Made by a program: the position numbers and the translations under genes. DNA of 55,202 nucleotides from Gammaproteobacteria bacterium (GTDB taxonomy: Bacteria; Pseudomonadota; Gammaproteobacteria; Xanthomonadales; Wenzhouxiangellaceae): the NCBI GenBank assembly GCA_003560975.1, contig PWJA01000153.1, positions 1-55,202 on the forward strand, written 5' to 3'. Under the pieces are notes generated by a model, which was given only the letters and a program-made list of their open reading frames with translations, searched no databases and had not been told where the DNA came from. Shown here in pieces: positions 33,834 through 42,883 of the stretch (position 1 is the stretch's first letter; each line of letters opens with the position of its first letter).

Positions 33834-35972
33834 ATGTCCACAGCCGAACGGGCACTCACCCGACGCGTCAGCCAGCAGGCACCGGAGCTTCTGGAGTGGC
33901 GCAGCGAAAACCTCGACCCTCCGGAATTGCTGTTCAACCGCGAGCTCAGCCTGCTCGCCTTCACGCGCCGGGTCCTGGAAATGGCGCGCGACCGCCGCGT
34001 CCCGCTGCTGGAGCGACTCCGCTTTTTGTGCATTTCCTGCACCAACCTGGACGAATTCTTCGAGGTGCGTGTCGCGTCGGTGCGGCAACGCATGCAGCAC
34101 GGCGCCAACCAACCCGGTCCCGACGGGATGACTCCGAAAGCGGCCCTTGAGGCGATTGGCGCGGCCGCACGCGAGATGATCGAGCAGCAGTACAGGGTCA
34201 TGAACGATGAGCTGACCCCGGAGCTGGCCGAACAAGGCATCCACATCGTGCGCCGCACCGAGTGGACCCGCCGCCAGAGACGCTGGCTACACCGACACTT
34301 CCGTCAGGAACTGATGCCGGTGCTCAGCCCGCTGGGGCTGGACCCGGCCCACCCCTTTCCTCGAATCCTGAACAAGAGCCTGAATTTCGCGGTCTCGCTG
34401 GAAGGCCAGGACGCTTTCGGACGCGACAGCGGCATGGCGCTGGTCCGGGCGCCGCGATCCCTGCCCCGCATCATCCGCATCCCGAAAAGCTACACGCGCG
34501 GGCCCAACGACTTCGTCTTTCTGTCGTCCATCCTGCACGCCTTCATCGACGAGCTGTTTCCCGGCATGCGGGTCCGCGGCTGCTACCAGTTCCGCGTCAC
34601 GCGCAACTCCGAGCTGTTCGTCGACGAAGAGGAAATCGAAGATCTGGCCCGGGCGCTGGAAGGCGAACTGCTGGGTCGCGGATTCGCCGAAGCGGTGCGC
34701 CTGGAAGTCGCGACCAACTGCCCGGACAACATCGCCCGGTTCCTGGCCAGCAAGTTCGGTCTCGGCGATGAAAGCATGTACCGCTGCGACGGACCGGTCA
34801 ATCTGAACCGAATGAGCGCGATTTGCGATCTGGCCGATCGACCGGAGTTGAAGTTTCCCGCCTTTCAGCCCAACACGCCCAAAGCCCTGATGCCCGGCGG
34901 CAATCTGTTTGCCGCCATCCGGCGCAAGGACTGGCTGCTGCACCATCCCTATGACAGTTTTCAGCCGGTGGTCGACCTGCTCCGGCAGGCGGTCAGCGAT
35001 CCGGACGTGCTGGCCATCAAGCAGACCCTGTATCGCACCGGTGTGGATTCGGCGCTGGTCGGTTTGCTGGTCGAAGCGGCCCGCGCGGGCAAGGACGTGA
35101 CCGTGATCGTCGAGCTCCGCGCCCGTTTCGATGAGGAAGCCAACATCACGCTGGCCACGCGCATGCAGGAGGCCGGCGTGCAGGTCGTCTACGGGGTGGT
35201 CGGGCACAAGACCCACGCCAAGATGATGCTGCTCGTGCGCCGCGAACGCGGCCACCTGCACCGCTACGTCCACCTGGGCACCGGCAACTATCACCAGGGA
35301 ACGGCCAAGGCCTACACCGACTGGAGCCTGCTGAGCGCCGATCCGGACCTGGCCCAGGATGTCCACCGTATCTTCCTTCAGCTTTCCGGCCTGGGCCGGA
35401 CCCAGGCCCTGAATCAGCTCATCCAGTCGCCGTTCGACCTGCATCGCTTTCTGCTCGACCGAATCGCCCGGGAAACCGCACATGCCGAAGCCGGCAACCC
35501 TGCCCGCATCTGCGCCAAGATGAACTCGCTGACCGAGCCGGAGCTGATCCGCGCGCTGTATCGAGCCTCGCGCGCCGGAGTCGAAGTGCGTCTGGTCGTG
35601 CGCGGCATCTGTTGCCTGCGGCCCGGCGTGCCCGGGCTGTCGGAAACCATCCGGGTCCGTTCCATACTCGGGCGCTTTCTCGAGCACAGCCGCGTCTACC
35701 ACTTCGCCAACCACGGCCAGCCGGAAACTTTCGCCGCCAGCGCCGACTGGATGGAACGAAACCTGTTTCAGCGCGTCGAGACCTGTTTTCCGATCACCGA
35801 CGCGAAGGCCGCCGAACGCGTGCTGCGGGAATCCATCGAACTGGCCTTCGCCGACAACCGCAGCGCCTGGGAGCTGCAGCCCGATGGCGACTATCAGCTG
35901 ATCTACCCGGACAGCGAAGAAGACGCCATCGCCGTGCAGGAAGTATTGATGACCGAAGCAACGGATGTCTGA
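33834..35972 (+). CDS. ppk: Polyphosphate kinase 1
   Basis: Ppk1 makes inorganic polyphosphate from ATP. The 712-residue product has the N-terminal LFNRELSLLAFTRRVLEMA, the catalytic-histidine region GVVGHKTHAKMMLLVRR, and the RYVHLGTGNYHQGTAKAYTD phospholipase-D-like motif. ATG 33834 (MSTAERA) is preferred; ATG 33813 and 33792 are in frame. The stop overlaps the ppx start by 8 nt, the usual ppk-ppx operon. Confidence 0.96.
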   Translation: MSTAERALTRRVSQQAPELLEWRSENLDPPELLFNRELSLLAFTRRVLEMARDRRVPLLERLRFLCISCTNLDEFFEVRVASVRQRMQHGANQPGPDGMTPKAALEAIGAAAREMIEQQYRVMNDELTPELAEQGIHIVRRTEWTRRQRRWLHRHFRQELMPVLSPLGLDPAHPFPRILNKSLNFAVSLEGQDAFGRDSGMALVRAPRSLPRIIRIPKSYTRGPNDFVFLSSILHAFIDELFPGMRVRGCYQFRVTRNSELFVDEEEIEDLARALEGELLGRGFAEAVRLEVATNCPDNIARFLASKFGLGDESMYRCDGPVNLNRMSAICDLADRPELKFPAFQPNTPKALMPGGNLFAAIRRKDWLLHHPYDSFQPVVDLLRQAVSDPDVLAIKQTLYRTGVDSALVGLLVEAARAGKDVTVIVELRARFDEEANITLATRMQEAGVQVVYGVVGHKTHAKMMLLVRRERGHLHRYVHLGTGNYHQGTAKAYTDWSLLSADPDLAQDVHRIFLQLSGLGRTQALNQLIQSPFDLHRFLLDRIARETAHAEAGNPARICAKMNSLTEPELIRALYRASRAGVEVRLVVRGICCLRPGVPGLSETIRVRSILGRFLEHSRVYHFANHGQPETFAASADWMERNLFQRVETCFPITDAKAAERVLRESIELAFADNRSAWELQPDGDYQLIYPDSEEDAIAVQEVLMTEATDV

Positions 35973-37497
35973 ACGCCAGTCCTACGCCGCTGTCGATCTG
36001 GGCAGCAACAGCTTTCACATGATCGTCGCCCGGGAAGAACACGGCGAGCTGCGCGTGATCGACCGGATCAAGGACATGGTCCGGCTGGCCGGGGGGCTCG
36101 ACGAAAAGGGTCGCCTGGATCCGGCCACGCGCGAAGCCGCGCTTGCCAGCCTGGCCCGCTTCGGCCAGCGCATCAAAGACATTCCCGAAACCAACCTGCG
36201 CGCGGTCGGCACACAGACGTTTCGCCGTCTCGACAACCCGGCCGGGTTCCTCGTCGTCGCCGAGACCGCGCTGGGCTGCCCGATCGACATCGTCAGCGGA
36301 CGCGAAGAGGCTCGCCTGGTCTACACGGGGGTCCGCCAGGGGATGCCCGGCGGCGCCAGCCGGCGACTGGTCGTCGACATCGGCGGCGGATCGACCGAAA
36401 TCGTGGCCGGTGACACCCTCGATCCCGTCCTGGCCGAAAGCGTTCCCTTCGGCTGCGTTGCGACCACCCGGATGGCCTTTCCCGACGGCCGCATCGACGC
36501 GCGCCGCTGGCGCGATGCACGGCGCACGGTACTCGGCGAGCTGCAGCAGTTCAGCGGCAGCTTTCGTCGCTATGGCTGGGACCAGGCCGTGGGTTCATCC
36601 GGAACCATCAAGGCCGTCCAGGCCATGCTGGGCGCCATCCGGCCGGATGCCCGGGCCGGCATCGACCGCAAGGGTCTGACCGAACTGCGCGAGCGCATGA
36701 TCCAGGCCGCCCATGTCGACGGGATCGATCTGGACGGCCTCTCGCAGCGGCGTCGGCCGGTGATCGCGGGCGGACTGCTGATCCTCGATGCCGTTTTCCA
36801 GGCGCTGGCGATCGATCGACTGGAGGTCTCCGGTTTCGCCTTGCGCGAGGGTCTGCTGCACGATCTGGTCGGGCGCCTGGGTGATCACGATCCGCGCGAC
36901 AAGAGCGTCGACGCGATGGCCCAGCGCTACGACTGCGACATCGGTCAGGCCGACCGGGTCAGCGACTGGGCACGGGCGGGTTTCGATCAGATCGCCGAGG
37001 ACTGGGGCCTGCGCGACGCCCATCGGGAGCTTCTGTTGTGGGCGGCCCGGCTTCACGAAATCGGCTTAGCGATCTCCCACGAGGGGGCGCCGCAGCACGG
37101 CGCCTACATTCTCGAACACGCCGACATGCCGGGATTCACCCGTCAGGAACAGGCCCTGATGGCCTGCCTGGTTGCCCTGCAGCGGGACAAGCCGGATCCA
37201 GAGGCCATTGACCATCTGCCGCCGCGCTTGCGCGACGTCGCGCGTCGTCTACTGGTCATTCTGCGCCTGGCCATCGCGTTCAGCAGGGCGCGTTCGGATG
37301 CCGACTGCAGCGATTTCGCGCTGTCGGTGGCCAAGAGCAACCGGATCGAACTGGCCCTGCCCGAAGACTGGCTGGCATCCCATCCGCTGACCCGCCATGA
37401 CCTTGCCTGCGAGCGCGAGCACCTGCAGCGCCTCGGTCTGCAGCTGCGCCTGGCCACCCTGCCGCCGAATCCGGGCCATGACGGACTGGCGACCTAG
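35965..37497 (+). CDS. ppx: Exopolyphosphatase / pppGpp phosphohydrolase
   Basis: The 510-residue product has the ASKHA fold motifs AAVDLGSNSFHMIVA, GREEARLVYTGVRQGM and VVDIGGGSTEIVAG, followed by a C-terminal HD-like domain (LLLWAARLHEIGLAISHEGAPQHGAYIL). It removes phosphate from polyP ends and may also cleave pppGpp. The start is within ppk (8-nt overlap), and the 3' end overlaps epmA by 20 nt, so all three are probably translated from one mRNA. Confidence 0.95.
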   Translation: MSERQSYAAVDLGSNSFHMIVAREEHGELRVIDRIKDMVRLAGGLDEKGRLDPATREAALASLARFGQRIKDIPETNLRAVGTQTFRRLDNPAGFLVVAETALGCPIDIVSGREEARLVYTGVRQGMPGGASRRLVVDIGGGSTEIVAGDTLDPVLAESVPFGCVATTRMAFPDGRIDARRWRDARRTVLGELQQFSGSFRRYGWDQAVGSSGTIKAVQAMLGAIRPDARAGIDRKGLTELRERMIQAAHVDGIDLDGLSQRRRPVIAGGLLILDAVFQALAIDRLEVSGFALREGLLHDLVGRLGDHDPRDKSVDAMAQRYDCDIGQADRVSDWARAGFDQIAEDWGLRDAHRELLLWAARLHEIGLAISHEGAPQHGAYILEHADMPGFTRQEQALMACLVALQRDKPDPEAIDHLPPRLRDVARRLLVILRLAIAFSRARSDADCSDFALSVAKSNRIELALPEDWLASHPLTRHDLACEREHLQRLGLQLRLATLPPNPGHDGLAT

Positions 37498-38404
37498 CGG
37501 GCGCATCGAGTGGCTGCACCTGCGCGCCCGGGTACAGGCACGGATCCGCGCCTTCTTTGCCGATCGTTCGGTGACCGAGGTCTCGACGCCGCTGATGACC
37601 GCAGCCGGCGTCACCGAACCACACGTTGAAAGCCTTTCGATCCGCGGCCTCGCGGGCTTTCTTCGAACGTCGCCGGAATACTTCCACAAGCGCCTCCTCG
37701 CGGCGGGCTTCGGCGACCTCTACGAGCTTGGGCCCGTGCTGCGCGCCGGCGAGCACGGACGCCAGCATCGAACCGAATTCACCATGCTGGAATGGTACCG
37801 GCTGGACAGGAGCTGGCGGCAGCTGGCCGATGAGACCGTTGACCTGGTCATCGCCTGCCATCGTCGACGAAGCCCGGCCTGGCGGGTCGAGCGAATCACC
37901 TGGCGCCAACTCTTCCTCACCCGCCTCGGTCTCGACCCGCTGACAGCGACGGACCGCACCGTTGTGGAATCGACTCCGGAACTGCCACCCGAATGCGACC
38001 GCCAGATGCGTCTCGACTACCTGCTGGGGTCACGAATCCAACCCGGGCTTCCGGCCGACCAGCTGACCATCGTTCACCATTTCCCGGCCGAGCAGGCCGC
38101 GCTGGCTCGGCTCGACCCGGCCGATCCGCGCCTGGCCCTGCGCTTTGAGCTCTACGCCGGCGCGATCGAACTGGCGAACGGATACCAGGAGTTGAGCGAT
38201 CCGGTGGAACAACGTCGGCGCTTCGAAAACGACAACACGGTACGGCGGTCGCGAGGGCAGAAGCCGATGCCGATCGACGAAGCGCTGCTGGCCGCTCTCG
38301 ACCAGGGACTCCCGCCCTGTTCGGGGGTCGCCCTCGGTTTCGATCGGCTGATGATGGCCCTGGTGGCCGCGACCGACTTATCCGAGGTCGTGAGCTTCTC
38401 CTGA
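37478..38404 (+). CDS. epmA: Elongation factor P-(R)-beta-lysine ligase
   Basis: EpmA (GenX/PoxA/YjeA) attaches beta-lysine to a lysine of EF-P to help ribosomes through polyproline. The 308-residue protein is a class II LysRS catalytic core without an anticodon domain. Motif 2 is seen as RAGEHGRQHRTEFTMLEWYR and motif 3 as GVALGFDRLMMAL. ATG 37478 lies inside ppx. Its end overlaps a convergent hypothetical gene by 27 nt. EF-P and EpmB genes are not in the window. Confidence 0.95.
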   Translation: MTDWRPSGRIEWLHLRARVQARIRAFFADRSVTEVSTPLMTAAGVTEPHVESLSIRGLAGFLRTSPEYFHKRLLAAGFGDLYELGPVLRAGEHGRQHRTEFTMLEWYRLDRSWRQLADETVDLVIACHRRRSPAWRVERITWRQLFLTRLGLDPLTATDRTVVESTPELPPECDRQMRLDYLLGSRIQPGLPADQLTIVHHFPAEQAALARLDPADPRLALRFELYAGAIELANGYQELSDPVEQRRRFENDNTVRRSRGQKPMPIDEALLAALDQGLPPCSGVALGFDRLMMALVAATDLSEVVSFS

Positions 38405-38872
38405 GGGTGCCGGATCGGGCGAGCGTGGATCATCCAGGCGCCGTTCGAGCAGGGTTTCCCACATCAGGCGAGCCCTGGAAGACAGGGTCAGCTGGTTCGG
38501 GGTGTAGGTTCGCCGAATGGCTCCGGCTTCGACAGTGATCGCCGCGCGCCCGTCGCTGATCCGCAGAGCCTGGCCGGCCTGGTCGTCACCGACCGGCAAA
38601 GGAAACCCGTAGATCACGATGCCGTCGTAGCGCTCCAGGGCCAGCAGGCTGCGAGGATAGCTGCGCGCGATGGGGTCCGGCGGAGGGGTCGCGGAAGTCG
38701 AAGGATAAAACTCGACCCGGCCGTCGGGCAGAACCAGCTCCTGGACTCGCGCCGGCCAGATTTCAAGCAGCGCATGCCGGGCCGGCAGCAAAGCCAGCGC
38801 CAGACCGGCGACCGCCAGCGCCAAAGCGGCGACCGCGGACCGGAACCATCGGAGACCGGGACTTGGCAACAC
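38378..38872 (-). CDS. Hypothetical protein with one membrane segment
   Basis: I do not recognise this 164-residue product. It has a hydrophobic stretch (AVAALALAVAGLALALLPARHALLEIW) at residues 13-40, likely a membrane anchor or signal, and a soluble C-terminal part (ALERYDGIVIYGFPLPVGDDQAGQALRISDG). The start is taken as GTG 38872, because an extended -10 (TGCTATATT) lies 6 nt upstream; the track start at 39040 would need the transcript to start elsewhere. It is convergent with, and overlaps, epmA by 27 nt. Confidence 0.5.
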   Translation of the reverse strand: MLPSPGLRWFRSAVAALALAVAGLALALLPARHALLEIWPARVQELVLPDGRVEFYPSTSATPPPDPIARSYPRSLLALERYDGIVIYGFPLPVGDDQAGQALRISDGRAAITVEAGAIRRTYTPNQLTLSSRARLMWETLLERRLDDPRSPDPAPSGEAHDLG

Positions 38873-38878
38873 GCCGAA

Positions 38879-38887
38879 AATATAGCA
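38879..38887 (-). promoter_or_regulatory. Extended -10 next to a GTG start
   Basis: TGCTATATT on the reverse strand matches the TGn-extended -10 form and ends 6 nt before the GTG at 38872. It would give an mRNA beginning at or next to the start codon. Confidence 0.4.
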
Positions 38888-38947
38888 CGATGGTCCATCA
38901 GCTACCGCCGGAGTATCGGCACAGGGCGCAGGAGTTGCCGGCCATCG

Positions 38948-39952
38948 ATGAAACAGAACGCAAGCATCCAGCTGGCGCGGACGGCAGAGCTCAGCACGCT
39001 TGGCGAGTTGATTCGGTCGCAACTTCCCGATGTCGTGCATGCCGGCCCGTCACCGCAAATTCTGCAGCGCCAGCTTTCCCACCTGATTGAAGACGGCTGT
39101 CTGATCACCGCCCGGCAGGACGATCGCTACCACGGCGTGGTCGCGCTGGACCTGCTGGACGGCCGGGTCACCGCCTGCTATCTGGATCCCGCTCTGGTCG
39201 ACGCTGCAACGCCGCGCCGACTGATCCAGGCGGCGGAAAAACGCGCGCTGATGTTCGGCCTGCGCAAGCTGGCCTGCTGCATTCGCAAACCGGCCCTGCG
39301 CTTCATGCGCGCGCTCGGTTTCGAACCGGACCCGGACGATTCCGAGGCGGCGCAGGCCATCCTGGTGACGAAAGACCTGGAGAACGATGCCCCCGCCTGG
39401 ATCAGAGATGTCTTCGCCCTGCACGATCAGCTCGGGATTCCGGACGATTACGGCGCCCGTCATCGCCTCGTCATGGTGGCCGACGGACGCAACCTGGAAT
39501 CGATCGGCTTCGACGTCTACGACCGCGAGCAGTGGCTGACGCCGGCCGCAGCCGCGGCCTGGCGCAAAATGCACGAAACGGCCGTCCGCGCCGGCGTCGA
39601 GTTGCAGGTGGTCTCGGCATTCCGAAGCCGGAAGTACCAGGCCGGCCTGATCCGCGCCAAGCTCGACAAAGGCCAGTCCATCGGCAGAATCCTGTCGGTC
39701 TCGGCGGCCCCCGGGTTCAGCGAACATCACAGCGGACGTGCCCTGGATCTCAAATGCCCGGGGGAACCACCGGTCGAAGAAAGCTTTGCCCGTACCCGCG
39801 CCTATCGCTGGCTAAGCGCCAACGCGCGCTACTTCGGTTTTCACGAAACCTTCCCCCAGAGCAACCGTCACGGGATCATCTGGGAACCGTGGCACTGGTG
39901 CTTTCGACCCGGCCCATTCGGTAACCCTCAACCCTTGCGGACTTCATCGTAG
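38948..39952 (+). CDS. Acetyltransferase-like domain fused to a VanY-type carboxypeptidase
   Basis: The 334-residue product has two parts. Residues 1-130 resemble a GNAT-type fold, ending in RKLACCIRKPALRFMRALGFEP, but I do not see a clear acetyl-CoA loop. Residues 160-320 are a D-Ala-D-Ala carboxypeptidase (VanY/LdcB): VVSAFRSRKYQAGL, the zinc motif SEHHSGRALD (258-267) and EPWHW (313-317). No signal peptide is visible, odd for a peptidoglycan peptidase. Its end overlaps phrB by 25 nt. Confidence 0.8.
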   Translation: MKQNASIQLARTAELSTLGELIRSQLPDVVHAGPSPQILQRQLSHLIEDGCLITARQDDRYHGVVALDLLDGRVTACYLDPALVDAATPRRLIQAAEKRALMFGLRKLACCIRKPALRFMRALGFEPDPDDSEAAQAILVTKDLENDAPAWIRDVFALHDQLGIPDDYGARHRLVMVADGRNLESIGFDVYDREQWLTPAAAAAWRKMHETAVRAGVELQVVSAFRSRKYQAGLIRAKLDKGQSIGRILSVSAAPGFSEHHSGRALDLKCPGEPPVEESFARTRAYRWLSANARYFGFHETFPQSNRHGIIWEPWHWCFRPGPFGNPQPLRTSS

Positions 39953-41343
39953 GCGGCAAGGGCGCGGGCACGGCTGCCCTTGAGATCCACGATGGGCCGC
40001 GGATCGTCTTCGCCCGTCTCCTCTGCGCCCGCTTCCCGGTGCAGCAGGCGATCGGAACGTTGCGCAAGCTCCGGACACCAGCGTCGTACGTAGGTGCCGT
40101 CCGGATCGAATTTCTGGCCCTGCAGAACCGGATTGAACACCCGAAAGTAAGGCGCCGCGTCGGCGCCCGAGCCGGCCGTCCACTGCCATCCCGCCGAGTT
40201 GTTGGCCAGATCGGCATCGACCAGCGTGTCCCAGAACCAGCGTGCCCCTTCACCCCAGGGAATCAGGAGGTTCTTGGTCAGAAACGATGCCACGATCATG
40301 CGAACCCGGTTGTGCATCCAGCCGGTGCGCCAGAGCTCGCGCATCCCCGCGTCAACCATGGGAAACCCGGTTCGGCCTTGCTGCCAGGCCTTCAGATCGT
40401 CGGCATAGTCCGATTTGTCACGCCATGGGAAATCCCGGAACTGATCCTTCAGCGGCTGATCGGGCAAGGCGGGATGGTGAAAAAGCAAGTGGGCGGAAAA
40501 TTCGCGCCAGGCGATTTCGCGCAGGAAGGACAGCGCGCCCGATCCTGCGGGCAGTTCGCCGGATTCGTTCAAGGCACGCGCCACCTGGCCCGGCGACAAT
40601 TCGCCAAAATGCAGGTGCGGCGACAGGCGCGAGGTCCCGTGCCGGTCGGGCCGATCACGGCCTTGGGCGTAGTGACCCACACGATCGGCAACGAATTCGT
40701 CCAGGCGCCGGTGCGCCGGCAGTTCCCCGGGTTCCCAGCGCGCCGGGAATTCCCCGGCCCAGTCCGTGCCCGGCAAAAGCTTCAGATCCGCGACGCGTTC
40801 GCTGGCCGGCCAGCGCGCCGGCGGCGTGAGCGCGCGCGGCTCGGGCGAGGCCGCGGGCGAGCGCCAGCGATACTGCATGCGTTTCCAGAACGGCGTGAAA
40901 ACGAGGTAGGGCGACCCGTCGTCCTTGAGCAGCTGCTGCGGCTCGAACAACAGCGCGCCGCCAAAACTGCGTGCGGTGATGCCGCGTTCAGTCCAATCGG
41001 CCTTCAGCCGCGTGTCGCGATCGACAAAGGCCGGCTCGTAGAGACGGTTCCAGTAGATTGCCTCGGCACCGGTCGCGTTGCGAATCCGGGCCAGTTCCCG
41101 CTCGCTCTGGCCACGCGCGATGATCAGGCGGCTGCCGCGCTGGCGCAGGCGATCGTCCAGACGGAGCAGGCTGTGGTGCAGCCACCAGCGGCTGGCGGAT
41201 CCGGGCTTCCAGTCACCTTCGGCGTCCGGGTCCCAGACGAATACGGGAACGACGCGGTCATGGGTGCGTCGGGCATGATCGAGTGCAGGGTTGTCGGCGA
41301 GGCGAAGGTCGCGACGAAACCAGACAATGGCGGTCGAAGTCAT
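39928..41343 (-). CDS. phrB: Deoxyribodipyrimidine photolyase
   Basis: The 471-residue flavoprotein repairs cyclobutane pyrimidine dimers with light. The N-terminal antenna domain starts TAIVWFRRDLRLADNPAL. The FAD domain has the family segments TSRLSPHLHFGELSPGQV, the tryptophan-rich TGFPMVDAGMRELWRTGWMHNRVRMIVASFLTKNLLIPW and DLANNSAGWQWTAGSGADAAPYFRVFNP. The ATG at 41343 is standard. It is separated from purF by 52 nt and converges with the fusion gene. Confidence 0.95.
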   Translation of the reverse strand: MTSTAIVWFRRDLRLADNPALDHARRTHDRVVPVFVWDPDAEGDWKPGSASRWWLHHSLLRLDDRLRQRGSRLIIARGQSERELARIRNATGAEAIYWNRLYEPAFVDRDTRLKADWTERGITARSFGGALLFEPQQLLKDDGSPYLVFTPFWKRMQYRWRSPAASPEPRALTPPARWPASERVADLKLLPGTDWAGEFPARWEPGELPAHRRLDEFVADRVGHYAQGRDRPDRHGTSRLSPHLHFGELSPGQVARALNESGELPAGSGALSFLREIAWREFSAHLLFHHPALPDQPLKDQFRDFPWRDKSDYADDLKAWQQGRTGFPMVDAGMRELWRTGWMHNRVRMIVASFLTKNLLIPWGEGARWFWDTLVDADLANNSAGWQWTAGSGADAAPYFRVFNPVLQGQKFDPDGTYVRRWCPELAQRSDRLLHREAGAEETGEDDPRPIVDLKGSRARALAAYDEVRKG

Positions 41344-41395
41344 CGCGCCACTTTCCGCACTTGCCCGTCAACGAGCGGTGAAACCTGCGCGCTTG

Positions 41396-42877
41396 TCAGT
41401 TCGCCTGGGCGCGCCGCTCCTGGCGGGCGGAATCCGAACGGCGCGCGGCCAGTTCATCGAGGTAACCGGCGTCCAGACCGGTGACGTATTCACCGCTGAA
41501 ACACGAGCTGTCAAAACCGGCCAGTTTGCGATTTTTTCCGCGTACGGCCTTTTCCAGGTCGGCCAGGCCTTGATAAATGAGACGATCGGCCCCGATACTG
41601 CGGCAGATTTCCTCCTCGCTGCGACCCGCCGCGATCAGTTCGCTGGCCGCGGGCATATCGATGCCGTACACGTTGGGATAGCGCACCGGCGGCGATGCCG
41701 AGGCCAGATACACCTTGCGCGCCCCCGCCTCGCGCGCCATCTGGATGATCTGGCGCGAGGTGGTACCGCGCACGATGGAGTCATCGACCAGCAGCACGTT
41801 CTTGTTGCGAAATTCCAGAGAAATGGTGTTGAGCTTGCGTCGGACCGAGCGCGCACGCTCTTCCTGACCGGGCATGATGAACGTTCGCCCGATGTAGCGA
41901 TTCTTGATCAGTCCCTCGCGGTATTTCACGCCCAGCATGTGCGACAGCGGAAGGCACGCGGTACGGCTGGTATCGGGCACCGGAATGACAACGTCGATGT
42001 CGTGATCCGGCCACTCGCGCAGAATTTTCGCGGCCAGCGCTTCACCCATGCGCAGACGCGCCTTGTACACCGACAGATCATCGATCATGGAGTCCGGCCG
42101 AGCGAAATACACGTACTCGAACAGGCACGGGGTGTGCGGCCTGGCATCGGCGCTGCGGTGTCGATGCAGCTCGCCGTCCAGCGTGATGAGCACGCTCTCG
42201 CCGGGCTGAAGGTCGCCGATCAGTTCGAACCCGAGAATATCGAGCACCACGGACTCCGAGGCCAGGATGTACTCCCTGCCCTCACGCGCCTCGCGCTGCC
42301 CCAGCACCACCGGCCGGATGCCGTGCAGATCGCGGAAACCGAGCAGGCCGACGCCGGCAACCAGGGCCACCGTGGCATAGCCGCCACGACAGCGCCGGTG
42401 GACCCCGTCGACGGCGGCAAACACGCGCGCCGGCGTCATGGTATTGCCGTCGTGGCGTGTCAGCTCGTGCGCCAGGGCATTGAGCAGCACCTCCGAATCC
42501 GATTCGGTGTTGATGTGCCGACGGTCATGGGCAAACAAGTCGCCGCTGAGCTCGTTGGAGTTGATCAGGTTTCCGTTGTGGCCCAGGGCGATACCGCAGG
42601 GCGAGTTGACGTACATCGGCTGGGTCTCGTCGGGGCGATCACAGCCGGCGGTTGGATACCGCACATGGCCGACACCGATATCCCCGGTCAGCCCGGCCAT
42701 GGAGCTCTCGGCAAACACGTCGCGTACCAGGCCCAGGCCGCGCGCCGAGCGCATCCGGGTGCCGTCCAGCGTGGTCATCCCGGCCGCATCCTGACCGCGA
42801 TGCTGCAGAATCGTCATGGCATCGTACAGGCGAGCCGCCACCGGTGTCCGACCAAAAATACCAACAATTCCACACAT
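41396..42877 (-). CDS. purF: Amidophosphoribosyltransferase
   Basis: PurF performs the first committed step of purine synthesis, moving glutamine's amide to PRPP. The 493-residue product begins MCGIVGIFGRTPV, so the catalytic Cys is residue 2 after removal of Met, with no propeptide. The PRPP loop is NVLLVDDSIVRGTTSRQII. It lies 6 nt after cvpA, the conserved cvpA-purF pair, at the end of the long right-hand run. Confidence 0.97.
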   Translation of the reverse strand: MCGIVGIFGRTPVAARLYDAMTILQHRGQDAAGMTTLDGTRMRSARGLGLVRDVFAESSMAGLTGDIGVGHVRYPTAGCDRPDETQPMYVNSPCGIALGHNGNLINSNELSGDLFAHDRRHINTESDSEVLLNALAHELTRHDGNTMTPARVFAAVDGVHRRCRGGYATVALVAGVGLLGFRDLHGIRPVVLGQREAREGREYILASESVVLDILGFELIGDLQPGESVLITLDGELHRHRSADARPHTPCLFEYVYFARPDSMIDDLSVYKARLRMGEALAAKILREWPDHDIDVVIPVPDTSRTACLPLSHMLGVKYREGLIKNRYIGRTFIMPGQEERARSVRRKLNTISLEFRNKNVLLVDDSIVRGTTSRQIIQMAREAGARKVYLASASPPVRYPNVYGIDMPAASELIAAGRSEEEICRSIGADRLIYQGLADLEKAVRGKNRKLAGFDSSCFSGEYVTGLDAGYLDELAARRSDSARQERRAQAN

Positions 42878-42883
42878 GATTGA

